Notes: generated by a model not told the origin, from the sequence alone. A stretch of DNA of 64,000 bases from Hyphococcus lacteus (GCF_041058985.1 NZ_JBEHZE010000001.1:868001-932000), one strand, 5' to 3'. Counted from the first letter of the stretch, positions 35,369 to 44,313 are shown. A program made the numbers and translations.

Positions 35369-36676
35369 TTATAGGATATACTTTGAAAGATCCGCATTCT
35401 TTGTGATCCCGCCGAGGCGGTCATTCACGAAATCGGCGTCAATTTTGATAGTTTCGCCCGTTTTATCGGCAGCTGCGAAAGAAACTTCGTCGAGTACGGT
35501 TTCCATAATTGTCGCCAAACGGCGAGCGCCAATATTTTCAACCCCACCATTGACCTCTGCCGCAGCATCGGCGAGCGCATCAATCGCATCTTCGCTAAAG
35601 TCGAGCGTCACGCCCTCTGTATTCATCAGCGCCGCATATTGTTTGATCAAGCTGGCTTCTGGCTCGGTTAGGATACGGCGCAAATCGTCCCGTGAGAGCG
35701 CGTCTAGTTCAACCCGGATCGGTAAACGCCCTTGCAGTTCAGGCAACAGATCAGATGGTTTGGAAAGGTGGAAAGCGCCAGATGCGATGAACAGCATATG
35801 ATCCGTTTTCACAGGTCCATATTTGGTGGAAACCGTTGCGCCTTCAATCAACGGCAATAGATCGCGCTGCACGCCCTCGCGTGAGATATCGGCACTCGCT
35901 CGTTCTGAACTCCGGGCGATTTTGTCGATTTCATCAAGAAACACGATGCCGTCATTTTGTGCTAGATCAACCGCTTCGCGCCCAATGGTTTCGTCGTCCA
36001 TCAACTGATCAGCCTCTTCGGCAAGAAGTGGTTCGTATGCGTCTTTGATTTTGATCCGGCGCGTTACTTTGGGTGGCTGAAATGCTTTACCAAGCATGTC
36101 GGAAAGATTGATCATACTCATTTGCCCGCCGGGCATACCGGGAATATCAAATGCTGGTGGTGCGCTTTGTGTTTCTCGTAACTCAAGGTCGATTTCACGA
36201 TCATCAATTTCGCCGTCGCGTAGCTTTCGACGGAAGGCTTCGCGGGTGCTCTCGCTACCGCCCTCGCCTACAAGTGCGTCGATTACGCGGTCTTCGGCTG
36301 CGGCTTGGGCGGCAGCTTTTACTTCTTCTCGTTTTTTTTTACGGATCAAGCCCACTGCGATTTCCACAAGATCGCGCACGATCGAGTCCACATCGCGACC
36401 GACATAACCAACCTCCGTAAACTTCGTCGCCTCAACTTTCAGGAACGGTGCACCGGCTAAACGGGCAAGGCGTCGCGAAATTTCGGTTTTGCCGACACCT
36501 GTTGGGCCAATCATCAAAATGTTTTTGGGTGTGATTTCGTCGCGCAATGGCCCCTCGACCCGGCGGCGGCGCCAACGATTTCGCAGTGCGATTGCGACAG
36601 CACGTTTGGCAGCCTTTTGGCCGACAATATAACGATCAAGCTCAGAGACGATTTCGCGGGGAGAAAATTCAGTCAT
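35369..36676 (-). CDS. hslU: ATP-dependent protease ATPase subunit HslU
   Basis: 435 residues, AAA+ unfoldase of HslUV. Visible: SPREIVSELDRYIVGQKAAK, Walker A GPTGVGKT (57-64), the pore motif GYVGRD, the I domain, Walker B GIVFLDEIDKI, LLPELQGRLPIRV, and the C-terminal tail DLSKYIL that docks in HslV. The frame extends upstream but the ATG at 36676 gives the canonical N-terminus. Unusually it is separated from hslV by a CTERM gene with its own terminator, so it needs its own promoter. Confidence 0.96.
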   Translation of the reverse strand: MTEFSPREIVSELDRYIVGQKAAKRAVAIALRNRWRRRRVEGPLRDEITPKNILMIGPTGVGKTEISRRLARLAGAPFLKVEATKFTEVGYVGRDVDSIVRDLVEIAVGLIRKKKREEVKAAAQAAAEDRVIDALVGEGGSESTREAFRRKLRDGEIDDREIDLELRETQSAPPAFDIPGMPGGQMSMINLSDMLGKAFQPPKVTRRIKIKDAYEPLLAEEADQLMDDETIGREAVDLAQNDGIVFLDEIDKIARSSERASADISREGVQRDLLPLIEGATVSTKYGPVKTDHMLFIASGAFHLSKPSDLLPELQGRLPIRVELDALSRDDLRRILTEPEASLIKQYAALMNTEGVTLDFSEDAIDALADAAAEVNGGVENIGARRLATIMETVLDEVSFAAADKTGETIKIDADFVNDRLGGITKNADLSKYIL

Positions 36677-36753
36677 GAATAAACAGGAGTCCAAATCGGT
36701 TGATGAAACACCGCCTTCACATAAGCGTCCGCTCAAAAATCGCAATCCCGCAC

Positions 36754-36785
36754 AAAAAAAGAGGCACCGGATCGGTGCCTCTTTG
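36754..36785 (-). terminator. Strong terminator between the CTERM gene and hslU
   Basis: GAGGCACCG and CGGTGCCTC form a perfect 9-bp stem with a GAT loop, flanked by seven A residues on one side and TTTG on the other. On the minus strand the T tract follows the stem, ending transcription of the 36806-37507 gene just before hslU. Confidence 0.9.
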
Positions 36786-36805
36786 ATGTTTGGTTTTGCC
36801 TGCTA

Positions 36806-37507
36806 TTAGCGAACTGTTTTTTTCCGGCTCGCAAAGCCGAACCCTGCCATTCCGGCCAAGAAGAGCGGGAATGCGGCTGGTAGCGGTACGTCTGATACTT
36901 CCATCACGCTGACAGAGCGTAATTTCCATTCGTCGTTAGAGCCGCTGGCACCAATGCCAAAAAGATTGCTCACCAGATTTAGCCCCACAAGATCAGCTAA
37001 GCCACCGCCGGGAATGTCACGTCTGCGGGCAATCCGTTCGAGAATGCCGTCACCGTTGCTGTCCATGAACAAGTCAAAATCGTCGTTGCTTTCTACATAG
37101 GTGAACATCGCTGAAGCGAGTTGAACCGCAGTATCAAAGCTTAGGATGAGGACTTCATTGCCGTTGCGGCCGTCAACGCGGTGGTCGCCATCATTTGGCA
37201 GGCCGTTGCCGCCATCATGGTCAAGGCCGGTGCCGTTTGAATAAACCCGTGGTTCGGCGTCGCGGGCACCAGGTGTGACGACGGCATTACCGACATTGCT
37301 GGTGTCAGTGAACATGCCGGCGCTTACGGTCATAACGACCCCGTCGACAGTGTATTCTTGGAAATCATTTCCGGCACCGACGCCACCACCAGTCCCGTTG
37401 GCGGAAAAGCCTGATGTGGTCATGCTAAAAGTGGCAGCATTAGCGCCGGCGAACAGGGCCCCAGTGGCCATGGCTGTGGCAAATAAGGTCGAAAAAATCG
37501 GTTTCAT
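36806..37507 (-). CDS. VPLPA-CTERM sorted exported protein, inserted between hslV and hslU
   Basis: 233 residues: signal peptide MKPIFSTLFATAMATGALFAGANA, a Gly/Asp-rich secreted domain (with DGGNGLPNDGDHRVDGRNGN, and DSNGDG, calcium-loop-like) and the sorting tail DVPLPAAFPLFLAGMAGFGFASRKK. The tail is nearly identical in plan to those at 8.0 and 48.5 kb. The exported domain resembles other CTERM cargo but I cannot name it. It has its own terminator, so it is an independent unit placed between two genes that normally adjoin. Confidence 0.87.
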   Translation of the reverse strand: MKPIFSTLFATAMATGALFAGANAATFSMTTSGFSANGTGGGVGAGNDFQEYTVDGVVMTVSAGMFTDTSNVGNAVVTPGARDAEPRVYSNGTGLDHDGGNGLPNDGDHRVDGRNGNEVLILSFDTAVQLASAMFTYVESNDDFDLFMDSNGDGILERIARRRDIPGGGLADLVGLNLVSNLFGIGASGSNDEWKLRSVSVMEVSDVPLPAAFPLFLAGMAGFGFASRKKTVR

Positions 37508-37780
37508 GCGAACTCCAGAACAAAAATTTTCGCAAGGCCGCAGTCGCTGAACAAATTGGGGATTACAGCGGGCGTACCATTGCGGTGCAACACGCCCTAA
37601 GGGTGCAAAAAATGGGCAACACCAGCCCTGCCCGTGTTGGATTTTTGCCGTTTTCAGAAAAATGTAATGATTTCAGCGGCTTATAAATATAATTGCGCGC
37701 TCAGCCTCGCGGTTCATCACAAACTGCGTCGTCGCTGCAAAAAATACACATGGGGTGTTTCACCCTGAGACGCAGTATAA

Positions 37781-38326
37781 TCAGCGCTCCAACGTCTCAA
37801 CTGTTAGCGACTCGTTGGTATAAATACAGATTGTCGCCGCGATGCCCATTGCTTTGCGTACGACCTGCTCAGCGCTCAGGTCTGTCTCTGTCATCAATGC
37901 CAGCGCGGCTGATCGCGCATAGTCGCCGCCCGACCCAATGCCGGTTACACCATGTTGCGGCTCCAAAACGTCCCCTGCCCCAGAAAGGGTTAGCGTCACA
38001 TCTTTGTCGGCGACAATCATCATGGCTTCGAGACGCCGCAGATAACGGTCTGTCCGCCAGTCTTTGGCGAGCTCCACACACGCGCGTGTCAGTTGGTTGG
38101 GGTATTGTTCCAGTTTGGCCTCAAGCCGTTCCAGCAATGTGAAAGCGTCGGCTGTCGCACCAGCAAAACCTGCGATGACCTTACCGCCCGCAAGGCGTCG
38201 GACCTTTTTTGCGTCGCCTTTCACCACTGTTGGGCCAAGACTGACCTGCCCGTCCCCGCCCACACAGATCGTGTTGCCTCGGCGAACGGCGAGGATAGTG
38301 GTGGCGTGCATAGACGGTTTGCTCAT
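37781..38326 (-). CDS. hslV: ATP-dependent protease catalytic subunit HslV
   Basis: 181 residues, a proteasome-type peptidase. Processing before TTILAVRRGN exposes Thr1; Asp17 in VGGDGQ and Lys33 in AKKVRRL complete the active site. The first residues (MSKPSMHA) are a short pro-sequence, common in alphaproteobacteria. It forms double hexamers capped by HslU. No gene shares its unit on the hslU side because a CTERM gene intervenes. Confidence 0.96.
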   Translation of the reverse strand: MSKPSMHATTILAVRRGNTICVGGDGQVSLGPTVVKGDAKKVRRLAGGKVIAGFAGATADAFTLLERLEAKLEQYPNQLTRACVELAKDWRTDRYLRRLEAMMIVADKDVTLTLSGAGDVLEPQHGVTGIGSGGDYARSAALALMTETDLSAEQVVRKAMGIAATICIYTNESLTVETLER

Positions 38327-38509
38327 GTTTTTCTCATTTCTCAGGTTCGATGGACGGCGCGACCATAATTCAATAGTAGGAACTTTGGTTTATCGCGCAT
38401 ATGACAGTCTGGCTTGCGATCCGTCGCTTCCTTGCCATCTAGGAGTGCGCAGGTCAAAGACAATGGGCGCGGCGACCCGAGAAGAAATAGTGCCTGAGGA
38501 GACAGCGCC

Positions 38510-39103
38510 ATGCGTGCGGCTACGATAGAGCGAAAAACCCGAGAGACGGAGATTTTCGTCGCCATAGAGTTGGACGGTACCGGTGATTATGACATCGAGA
38601 CTGGCATCGGATTTTTTGATCATATGCTCGAGGCTTTTGCGAAGCACTCTATGATCGACTTAAAAGTGCGCGCCGAAGGCGACTTGCATATCGATATGCA
38701 CCATACGGTCGAAGATGTAGGCATTGTTATGGGCCAAGCGGCTGCGAAGGCGCTTGGGGATTGCAACGGTATTCGCCGTTTCGGTGCATCCTATATCCCT
38801 ATGGATGAAACACTATCACGGGCGACGCTTGATATCTCCAAACGTCCTTATCTGATTTGGAAAGTTGATTTTGCTCGGCCAAAAGTTGGCGACATGGATA
38901 CAGAACTTTTCAAAGAGTGGTTTCATGCTTTTGCGATGAATGCCGGTATCTGCCTGCATGTAGAAAACATCTATGGTGAAAACACACACCACATAATTGA
39001 AAGCTGTTTTAAAGCGTTGGCGCGGGCGTTCCGTGATGCGTTAGAGGTTGATCCACGCAGCGATGGTGGTTCACCATCGACAAAAGGGTCGCTTGGCAGT
39101 TAG
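38510..39103 (+). CDS. hisB: Imidazoleglycerol-phosphate dehydratase HisB
   Basis: 197 residues, monofunctional HisB (no phosphatase domain). The manganese-binding patterns are present: GIGFFDHMLEAFAKHS, DLHIDMHHTVEDVGI, and GENTHHIIESCFKALARA. It dehydrates IGP to imidazole-acetol phosphate. It opens a broken histidine cluster; hisH follows only 1.1 kb later, with three small genes in between. It has a good Shine-Dalgarno (GAGGAGA). Confidence 0.96.
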   Translation: MRAATIERKTRETEIFVAIELDGTGDYDIETGIGFFDHMLEAFAKHSMIDLKVRAEGDLHIDMHHTVEDVGIVMGQAAAKALGDCNGIRRFGASYIPMDETLSRATLDISKRPYLIWKVDFARPKVGDMDTELFKEWFHAFAMNAGICLHVENIYGENTHHIIESCFKALARAFRDALEVDPRSDGGSPSTKGSLGS

Positions 39104-39351
39104 CGCATAAAGAGCAGGTAAACGATAGTAAATACCACAACGATTCCGGCTACGGAATAACCTAGAATATAGCGCAGGTGGTCGCCAGTGTGTCCTTGGC
39201 GAACTTCCTCTGTGGTTCGATCAGCCGGAGTGGGTTGGGCGGTTTCGCTATTGGTCACGTGGATTTCATCGCTTGTATTTTCAGCTTCTTCTGACCTGTC
39301 GCGTGACGGATTTTCTTCGCGGGTGCGCTCGTTTTGGCGTGCGATATCCAT
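39100..39351 (-). CDS. Small tail-anchored membrane protein, 83 aa
   Basis: A highly charged N-terminal half (MDIARQNERTREENPSRDRS, then Glu/Thr/Asp) and one C-terminal membrane helix (LRYILGYSVAGIVVVFTIVYLLFMR). The very strong AAAGGAGG before the ATG supports expression. It is convergent with hisB (4-bp overlap). No family recognised; it has the shape of a C-tail-anchored protein with a cytosolic disordered head. Confidence 0.65.
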   Translation of the reverse strand: MDIARQNERTREENPSRDRSEEAENTSDEIHVTNSETAQPTPADRTTEEVRQGHTGDHLRYILGYSVAGIVVVFTIVYLLFMR

Positions 39352-39565
39352 GACGCCCTCCTTTACTCATTTGCCTCTATCTTACTAACAGGTCGCGGCG
39401 GTTGGGGTTCCCTCCCTCGCGGTTGTCACGACTGAGATCAAATATTGACGTCGCAGCACGTTTCAGATGAGATCGCGGCTGGGCTGGAGACATAATGCGC
39501 CCCTCCCTTGTTGTGTTTTCTTGTTTGTATCGAATGGGCGCGAAAACTCAAAAGGGTTTAAACCA

Positions 39566-39832
39566 ATGAAATTAAATGCATTTTTTGCCGCTGGTCTAGG
39601 TGGTGCGGCGATGTTTGGTACCGTATCGGCTGGAGAACTAGCTGATTCTTGTGTTGCGGCGCTTGAGGCCGACGGCCGCGACAGTTCCGGGTGCAGTTGT
39701 TTGGAAGAAGAAGTTGTGGCGAATGACCTGGTGGCTGAATTCACTGAATTGGCCGAAATTTCTGACCCTGCATCGCGTTACGATGCGGCCTCTGATGAAG
39801 CAAAAGCCGCTATGGATAAGTGCACACGATAA
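39566..39832 (+). CDS. Small secreted cysteine protein A (C-x13-CSC-x40-C), 88 aa
   Basis: Signal peptide MKLNAFFAAGLGGAAMFGTVSA, then a mature domain of about 66 residues with four cysteines: SCVAALEADGRDSSGCSCLEE and, after an acidic helix, DEAKAAMDKC. The spacing is shared with the next gene, so the two are tandem paralogs. Periplasmic or secreted with probable disulfides. The ATG at 39566 is preceded by AAAGGG; the longer frame lacks a signal peptide. Function unknown. Confidence 0.75.
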   Translation: MKLNAFFAAGLGGAAMFGTVSAGELADSCVAALEADGRDSSGCSCLEEEVVANDLVAEFTELAEISDPASRYDAASDEAKAAMDKCTR

Positions 39833-39847
39833 AAACTGGGGATGAAG

Positions 39848-40105
39848 ATGAAAAACATATTTGGAACGCTCGCCGCGGCAGGATTGGTATTGTCCGCCCT
39901 ACCCGCTTCCGCTTCGGAACTTGAGGCAAATTGCGAATCTTACGCCGAAGCAAATGGTACTGATCCATCAGGATGTAGCTGTCTGGCCGATACCGCTGAC
40001 GCTGCCGTTGCTGAGGAATTGAGTACTGTGGAAACGGAGGCTGATCTTGAAATGCTGAGTGATACGGCGAAAGCCGCAATTCAGGCCTGCTGGCCAGACG
40101 CGTAG
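39848..40105 (+). CDS. Small secreted cysteine protein B (C-x13-CSC-x35-C), 85 aa
   Basis: Tandem paralog of the preceding gene, 15 bp downstream. Signal peptide MKNIFGTLAAAGLVLSALPASA, then NCESYAEANGTDPSGCSCLAD, an acidic helix and DTAKAAIQAC. The SGCSCL core and AKAA(M/I)xxC ending are shared. GGGG at 39838-39841 fits the second ATG (39848) better than the first (39842). A strong terminator follows, so the two genes form one unit. Function unknown. Confidence 0.75.
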   Translation: MKNIFGTLAAAGLVLSALPASASELEANCESYAEANGTDPSGCSCLADTADAAVAEELSTVETEADLEMLSDTAKAAIQACWPDA

Positions 40106-40136
40106 CGAAAAACATCTAAACGTGACGAAAAATACC

Positions 40137-40166
40137 AAGGCGCGCCATCACGGCGCGCCTTTTTTA
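40137..40166 (+). terminator. Strong terminator after the small cysteine protein pair
   Basis: AAGGCGCGCC and GGCGCGCCTT form a perfect 10-bp stem with a 5-nt loop followed by TTTTT. It separates the small-protein unit from hisH, 47 bp on. Confidence 0.92.
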
Positions 40167-40212
40167 TATATTCGGCACTTGCCTCTCCTCTTTTGCTGGC
40201 TACAAGCGCGTC

Positions 40213-40857
40213 ATGGCAGAAACACTGGCAATCATCGATTATGGCTCGGGCAATCTTCGCTCGGTTGAGAAGGCCGTTGAACGTGCGGCCCGCGAGGCGG
40301 GTCTGGCTCGACATATCAGTGTAACCGATGATCCTGCGATAATTCTCAGCGCTGACCGATTGTTGCTTCCGGGGGTTGGCGCGTTTGCGGCCTGTATGGC
40401 TGGCCTCAAAGCCCGCAAAGGTGTTCTTGAAGCAATCGAACATGTGGCCTTGGTGGAGCACCGCCCATTTCTTGGAATCTGTGTAGGGATGCAGCTTTTG
40501 GCCAGCAAAGGCTTGGAGTTCGGCGAAAACGATGGCTTGGGCTGGATTCCGGGTGAAGTTGCACCCTTTGAGCCTTCAACTGAGTTTCGCGCACCTCATA
40601 TGGGGTGGAACAAAGTCACGACCGTGAGCCATCACTCGGTGTTTGATGGCCTCGACGATGAGGTTTTCTACTTTGCGCATTCGTTCCATTTCGAAGTTGA
40701 AAACGATGCTCATAATCTTTGTGTCGCAAGGCACGGAATCGAAATTTCTGCCGTAGTCGGGCGGGACAATATCTTGGGATGTCAGTTTCACCCCGAGAAA
40801 AGCCAGCGTGCGGGTCTCGCGTTTTTATCTAATTTTTTGACGTGGTCCCCAGCATGA
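40213..40857 (+). CDS. hisH: Imidazole glycerol phosphate synthase subunit HisH
   Basis: 214 residues, the glutaminase of IGP synthase. IIDYGSGNLRSVEKA, PGVGAFAACM, catalytic Cys90 in LGICVGMQLLASKG, and GCQFHPEKSQ with the catalytic His-Glu are intact. It supplies ammonia to HisF. Its TGA overlaps the hisA ATG (ATGA), so translation is coupled. Confidence 0.95.
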   Translation: MAETLAIIDYGSGNLRSVEKAVERAAREAGLARHISVTDDPAIILSADRLLLPGVGAFAACMAGLKARKGVLEAIEHVALVEHRPFLGICVGMQLLASKGLEFGENDGLGWIPGEVAPFEPSTEFRAPHMGWNKVTTVSHHSVFDGLDDEVFYFAHSFHFEVENDAHNLCVARHGIEISAVVGRDNILGCQFHPEKSQRAGLAFLSNFLTWSPA

Positions 40858-41585
40858 CAAGAGCGCTAACTTTATATCCTGCCATTGACCTGAAAGGTGG
40901 CCAATGTGTGCGTCTGTTTCAAGGTCAGATCGATCAATCAAAAGTCTACAATGAAGATCCAGCTAGTCAGGCTGGTGACTTTGCGTGTGCGGGGTTTTCG
41001 TGGGTTCATATAGTAGATCTAGATGGTGCATTTGCCGGTGAAGCACGCAATGCAAGTGCGGTCGAAGCCATCATGGCAAAGGTCGGCCTAAAGACCCAAC
41101 TCGGCGGCGGCGTTAGAGATATGGCGGCGGTTGAGCGGTGGTTATCAACTGGTATGGCCAGAGTGATTCTCGGTACGGCTGCGGTGCACAACCCGGGCTT
41201 TGTCGTTGAAGCCTGCAAGGCATTTCCCGGTCAGATCGTATTGGGCGTCGATGCCAAAGATGGCCGCGTAAAAACAGATGGATGGGATGGCGATAGCGCT
41301 GTTGATCCGGTTGAACTTGTGAAACAGTATGCAGATCAAGGTGTTGCAGCGGTGGTCTATACTGACATTAGTCGGGACGGTGCGCTTGCGGGGGTGAATG
41401 TCGAAGCCACAGCCGCGCTCGCAGATGCGTCGGCCATACCGGTGATCGCCTCAGGCGGTGTGGCGTCATTGGCTGATATTGAGGCGCTAAAAGTCGCCCA
41501 TGATAATATCGAGGGTGTCATCATTGGTCGGGCCCTCTATGATGGTCGGATTGACCCGAAAGAGGCGTTGGTTTTGGCCGGGTAG
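40854..41585 (+). CDS. hisA: Phosphoribosylformimino-AICAR-P isomerase HisA
   Basis: 243 residues, a half-barrel-duplicated TIM barrel. LYPAIDLKGGQCVRL with the catalytic Asp, VHIVDLDGAFAG, QLGGGVRD, VVYTDISRDGALAG with the second catalytic Asp, and PVIASGGVASL are present. It isomerises ProFAR to PRFAR. The ATG overlapping the hisH stop is preferred to the GTG 12 bp upstream. Confidence 0.95.
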   Translation: MTRALTLYPAIDLKGGQCVRLFQGQIDQSKVYNEDPASQAGDFACAGFSWVHIVDLDGAFAGEARNASAVEAIMAKVGLKTQLGGGVRDMAAVERWLSTGMARVILGTAAVHNPGFVVEACKAFPGQIVLGVDAKDGRVKTDGWDGDSAVDPVELVKQYADQGVAAVVYTDISRDGALAGVNVEATAALADASAIPVIASGGVASLADIEALKVAHDNIEGVIIGRALYDGRIDPKEALVLAG

Positions 41586-41657
41586 GGCCGATTTGTTCAC
41601 TTATGCCCCAGAGTCTATAGTAGACACTGTAATTGTTGCGTATGGAAAGTGCCGCTC

Positions 41658-43187
41658 ATGGGGACGGGACGCACTGAGTTTGAGCTGAAATTTGTCGGGG
41701 CTCCCGGCGATATTGCAAAGCTCCCAAATAGCGACTTCTTCCGAGCGGTGGCTCCGAAGGGTTCATGGGAAAAACTCAGTTCAACATATTACGATACATC
41801 CGATGGATCATTGGCTGACGCGGGGCTTAGTCTTCGGCTGCGTGAGGAAGGTGCCAAGCTCGTTCAGGCGGTCAAAGCGCGCGGCGACAATGCCGTGACT
41901 CGAGCAGAGTATGAGCGTGAGCTTGAATCTGACCGGGATTTTCCCAAGAAAACCGGCGACGCTAAAATTGACGAATTCATCAAAACGCATAGGTCCGCAA
42001 TTGAACCAATCGCCCGCATCGCAGTTGACCGGTGGTCTGCGAATATCACCTTCAAAGGTACAGAGATCGAGCTAGCGGTTGATGTTGGCCGCGCTGAGAG
42101 TTGGGGCGAAGCTGGAAAACGTTTGACCTGCCCAATAGCAGAGGTTGAGTTGGAGCTTCTGGACGGAAGCCCGGCAGATGTTTTTGGCTTTGCGCGTTTG
42201 TTAATAGCGAACGCCAAGTTGCGAATGGGTGCGGGCACAAAGCTCGATACGGCAATGGCGCTTCGACGACCCGCCGCTGAGTTGCTCCCACCTCAAAAGA
42301 TCTCAGTTACGCCGGATACGATTGCTGTCGACGCCCTAACCATGCTGCTCGACACGACTGGCACTCGGCTCGCGAGCCTTCAGCGCAACGTCGTTGAATA
42401 CCGGTTGCCGGAAGGCATTCATCAGATGCGGGTGGCGCTTCGCCGTCTTCGGGCGGTTGAACGTGTCTATCGGCCTTATCTCAAATCCAAAAAAATAAAG
42501 AAACTGGCACAGCGCGCGAAATTCTATGCCGGCATTTTAGGGTCGGCCAGAGATTGGGACGTGCTTTTGGGAGAGACGATCCCTTCGACACAATCTAGCG
42601 ACTATGCCCCCTCAGGTATCCGAGCCTTAAAGGCAAATGCAGAAGCGGAACGGGCCATTGCTTGGGGCGTTGTTATCGAGGCCATCGACCACCCCGATTT
42701 TACCGAATTCTTGTTGGGGGTCACCGAAGCCTGTGTCGTGACAAGCTGGAGCAACGCTTCCAGAAAACCTATGCGCCAACCAATCAAAACATTTGCCCCA
42801 GAGATATTGGATCATGCACTCGGCCGTGTTCTAGGTTTGTCGCAGACGCTTGACGGATCAGAAGCATTGTCAGCGCGTCACCCGATGCGGATTGCACTTA
42901 AGAAACTGAGATACCCCGTACAGTTATTTCGTTCTGCCTACCCTAAATCAGAGCGTAAAGACTATATGCGGGGCCTTTCTATGCTACAGGATGCATTCGG
43001 TACGATAAATGATGCGGTGGTCGCGCAATCGCTCGTGGATATCGCGGCAGCCAATGCGGGTGACGATGCAATCCGCGCAGCAGGGTTCATCGCAGGGTAT
43101 AAGGCCGCTGAGGCGAAAATAGCGGCTCAACAAATAGATAAAGCATGGGCAGCTTTTTCGGAGCAGCGCCCATTCTGGCGGGAATAA
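41658..43187 (+). CDS. CYTH and CHAD domain protein
   Basis: 509 residues. The N-terminal CYTH tunnel domain has the Glu-x-Glu-x-Lys motif (EFELKF, Glu7-Glu9-Lys11) and alternating Arg/Glu strands. The C-terminal CHAD helices carry basic His/Arg patches: HQMRVALRRLRAVERVYRP (His255) and HPMRIALKKLRYPVQLF (His408). CYTH domains bind or cleave triphosphates; CHAD binds polyphosphate granules. Some members are triphosphatases. It lies between hisA and hisF, with only 2 bp before hisF, so it is probably in the his transcript. Start at 41658 (GGAAAG upstream); a GTG at 41649 is an alternative. Confidence 0.9.
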   Translation: MGTGRTEFELKFVGAPGDIAKLPNSDFFRAVAPKGSWEKLSSTYYDTSDGSLADAGLSLRLREEGAKLVQAVKARGDNAVTRAEYERELESDRDFPKKTGDAKIDEFIKTHRSAIEPIARIAVDRWSANITFKGTEIELAVDVGRAESWGEAGKRLTCPIAEVELELLDGSPADVFGFARLLIANAKLRMGAGTKLDTAMALRRPAAELLPPQKISVTPDTIAVDALTMLLDTTGTRLASLQRNVVEYRLPEGIHQMRVALRRLRAVERVYRPYLKSKKIKKLAQRAKFYAGILGSARDWDVLLGETIPSTQSSDYAPSGIRALKANAEAERAIAWGVVIEAIDHPDFTEFLLGVTEACVVTSWSNASRKPMRQPIKTFAPEILDHALGRVLGLSQTLDGSEALSARHPMRIALKKLRYPVQLFRSAYPKSERKDYMRGLSMLQDAFGTINDAVVAQSLVDIAAANAGDDAIRAAGFIAGYKAAEAKIAAQQIDKAWAAFSEQRPFWRE

Positions 43188-43189
43188 AA

Positions 43190-43957
43190 GTGCTCAATAT
43201 ACGGATTATCCCTTGTCTTGATGTGAAAGATGGTCGGGTCGTCAAGGGTGTGAATTTTGTAGACTTGCGTGATGCGGGTGATCCGGCAGCTGCCGCCGAA
43301 GCCTATGACGCTGCCGGGGCGGACGAGTTGTGTTTTCTCGATATTTCCGCCAGCCACGAAGGCAGGGGCATTTTGCTGGATATGGTTAGCACGGTGGCTG
43401 AGCGTTGCTTTATGCCGCTTACCGTCGGTGGGGGGGTTGCATCGCTCAATGATTTCCGCGCTCTTTTATTGGCCGGGGCCGATAAAGTCGCGATCAATAC
43501 TGCGGCGGTGAAGAATCCTGATTTGATCGACGCTGCTGCTGCTCGATTTGGAGCGCAATGTGTTGTGGTGGCGATCGACGCCAAACAAGTCGGTGAGGGC
43601 TGGGAGATATTTACCCATGGCGGTCGGAATGCCACGGGAATAGATGCTGTCACTTTTGCAAAAGATGTTGTTGACCGCGGTGCTGGCGAGATTTTGCTAA
43701 CCTCCATGGACCGTGATGGCGTTAAAACGGGTTACGACATCGCGCTTATTCGCGCGATATCTGACGCAGTTGATGTGCCGGTGATCGCATCCGGCGGTGC
43801 CGGGGCCGTTGAGCACCTAGTTGAAGCAGCAAAGGATGGTCACGCTTCGGCAGTGTTGGCAGCGTCCATTTTCCATTTTGGCGAGGTCACCATTGACGAG
43901 GCGAAAACTGCGATGGTCCAAGCGGGGTTACCAATGCGCCGAACAACACTAGCATAA
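43190..43957 (+). CDS. hisF: Imidazole glycerol phosphate synthase subunit HisF
   Basis: 255 residues, cyclase of IGP synthase. RIIPCLDVKDGRVVKGVNF carries the catalytic Asp; DELCFLDISAS, PLTVGGGVASL, EILLTSMDRDGVKTGYD with the second Asp, and VIASGGAGAVEHL are conserved. The GTG at 43190, just after the CYTH-CHAD stop and with GCGGGA upstream, gives the family N-terminus; a longer frame from 43145 overlaps the previous gene. Confidence 0.95.
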   Translation: MLNIRIIPCLDVKDGRVVKGVNFVDLRDAGDPAAAAEAYDAAGADELCFLDISASHEGRGILLDMVSTVAERCFMPLTVGGGVASLNDFRALLLAGADKVAINTAAVKNPDLIDAAAARFGAQCVVVAIDAKQVGEGWEIFTHGGRNATGIDAVTFAKDVVDRGAGEILLTSMDRDGVKTGYDIALIRAISDAVDVPVIASGGAGAVEHLVEAAKDGHASAVLAASIFHFGEVTIDEAKTAMVQAGLPMRRTTLA

Positions 43958-43968
43958 AGTGAATTGAC

Positions 43969-44304
43969 ATGACTCAGTATAAAGAACAATTAGGGACCAC
44001 TCTTGACCGTTTGGCAGAAACAATAGACGTCCGTAAGGGGGCTGCGCCAGAGAGTTCCTATACGGCCTCTCTTCTTACGGGCGGCGCACAGAAATGCGCA
44101 AAGAAATTTGGTGAAGAGTCGTTTGAGTTTGCGTTAGCCGCAGTGACTGGTGATAAACAACATATCGCCGAGGAAGCTGCCGATGTTCTCTATCATTTCA
44201 TGGTCCTCTTATCGGCATCAGGTGTTTCTACAGATAAGGTTAGCAAAATACTGGCGCACCGCGAGGGAATGTCAGGGCACGAAGAAAAATCATCGAGAAC
44301 CTAA
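43969..44304 (+). CDS. hisE: Phosphoribosyl-ATP pyrophosphohydrolase HisE
   Basis: 111 residues. The all-alpha NTP-PPase motifs are present: KKFGEESFEFALAAV and HIAEEAADVLYHFMVLL, the acidic metal-binding set. It hydrolyses PR-ATP to PR-AMP. hisI, which acts next, is separate and not in the window. The last gene before a strong bidirectional terminator. Confidence 0.93.
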   Translation: MTQYKEQLGTTLDRLAETIDVRKGAAPESSYTASLLTGGAQKCAKKFGEESFEFALAAVTGDKQHIAEEAADVLYHFMVLLSASGVSTDKVSKILAHREGMSGHEEKSSRT

Positions 44305-44313
44305 TTCCTGAAT

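Noticed and set aside
35358..35801. 147-residue Ser-rich frame antisense to hslU
   Set aside because: Composition and position match a shadow frame of the HslU C-terminal half.
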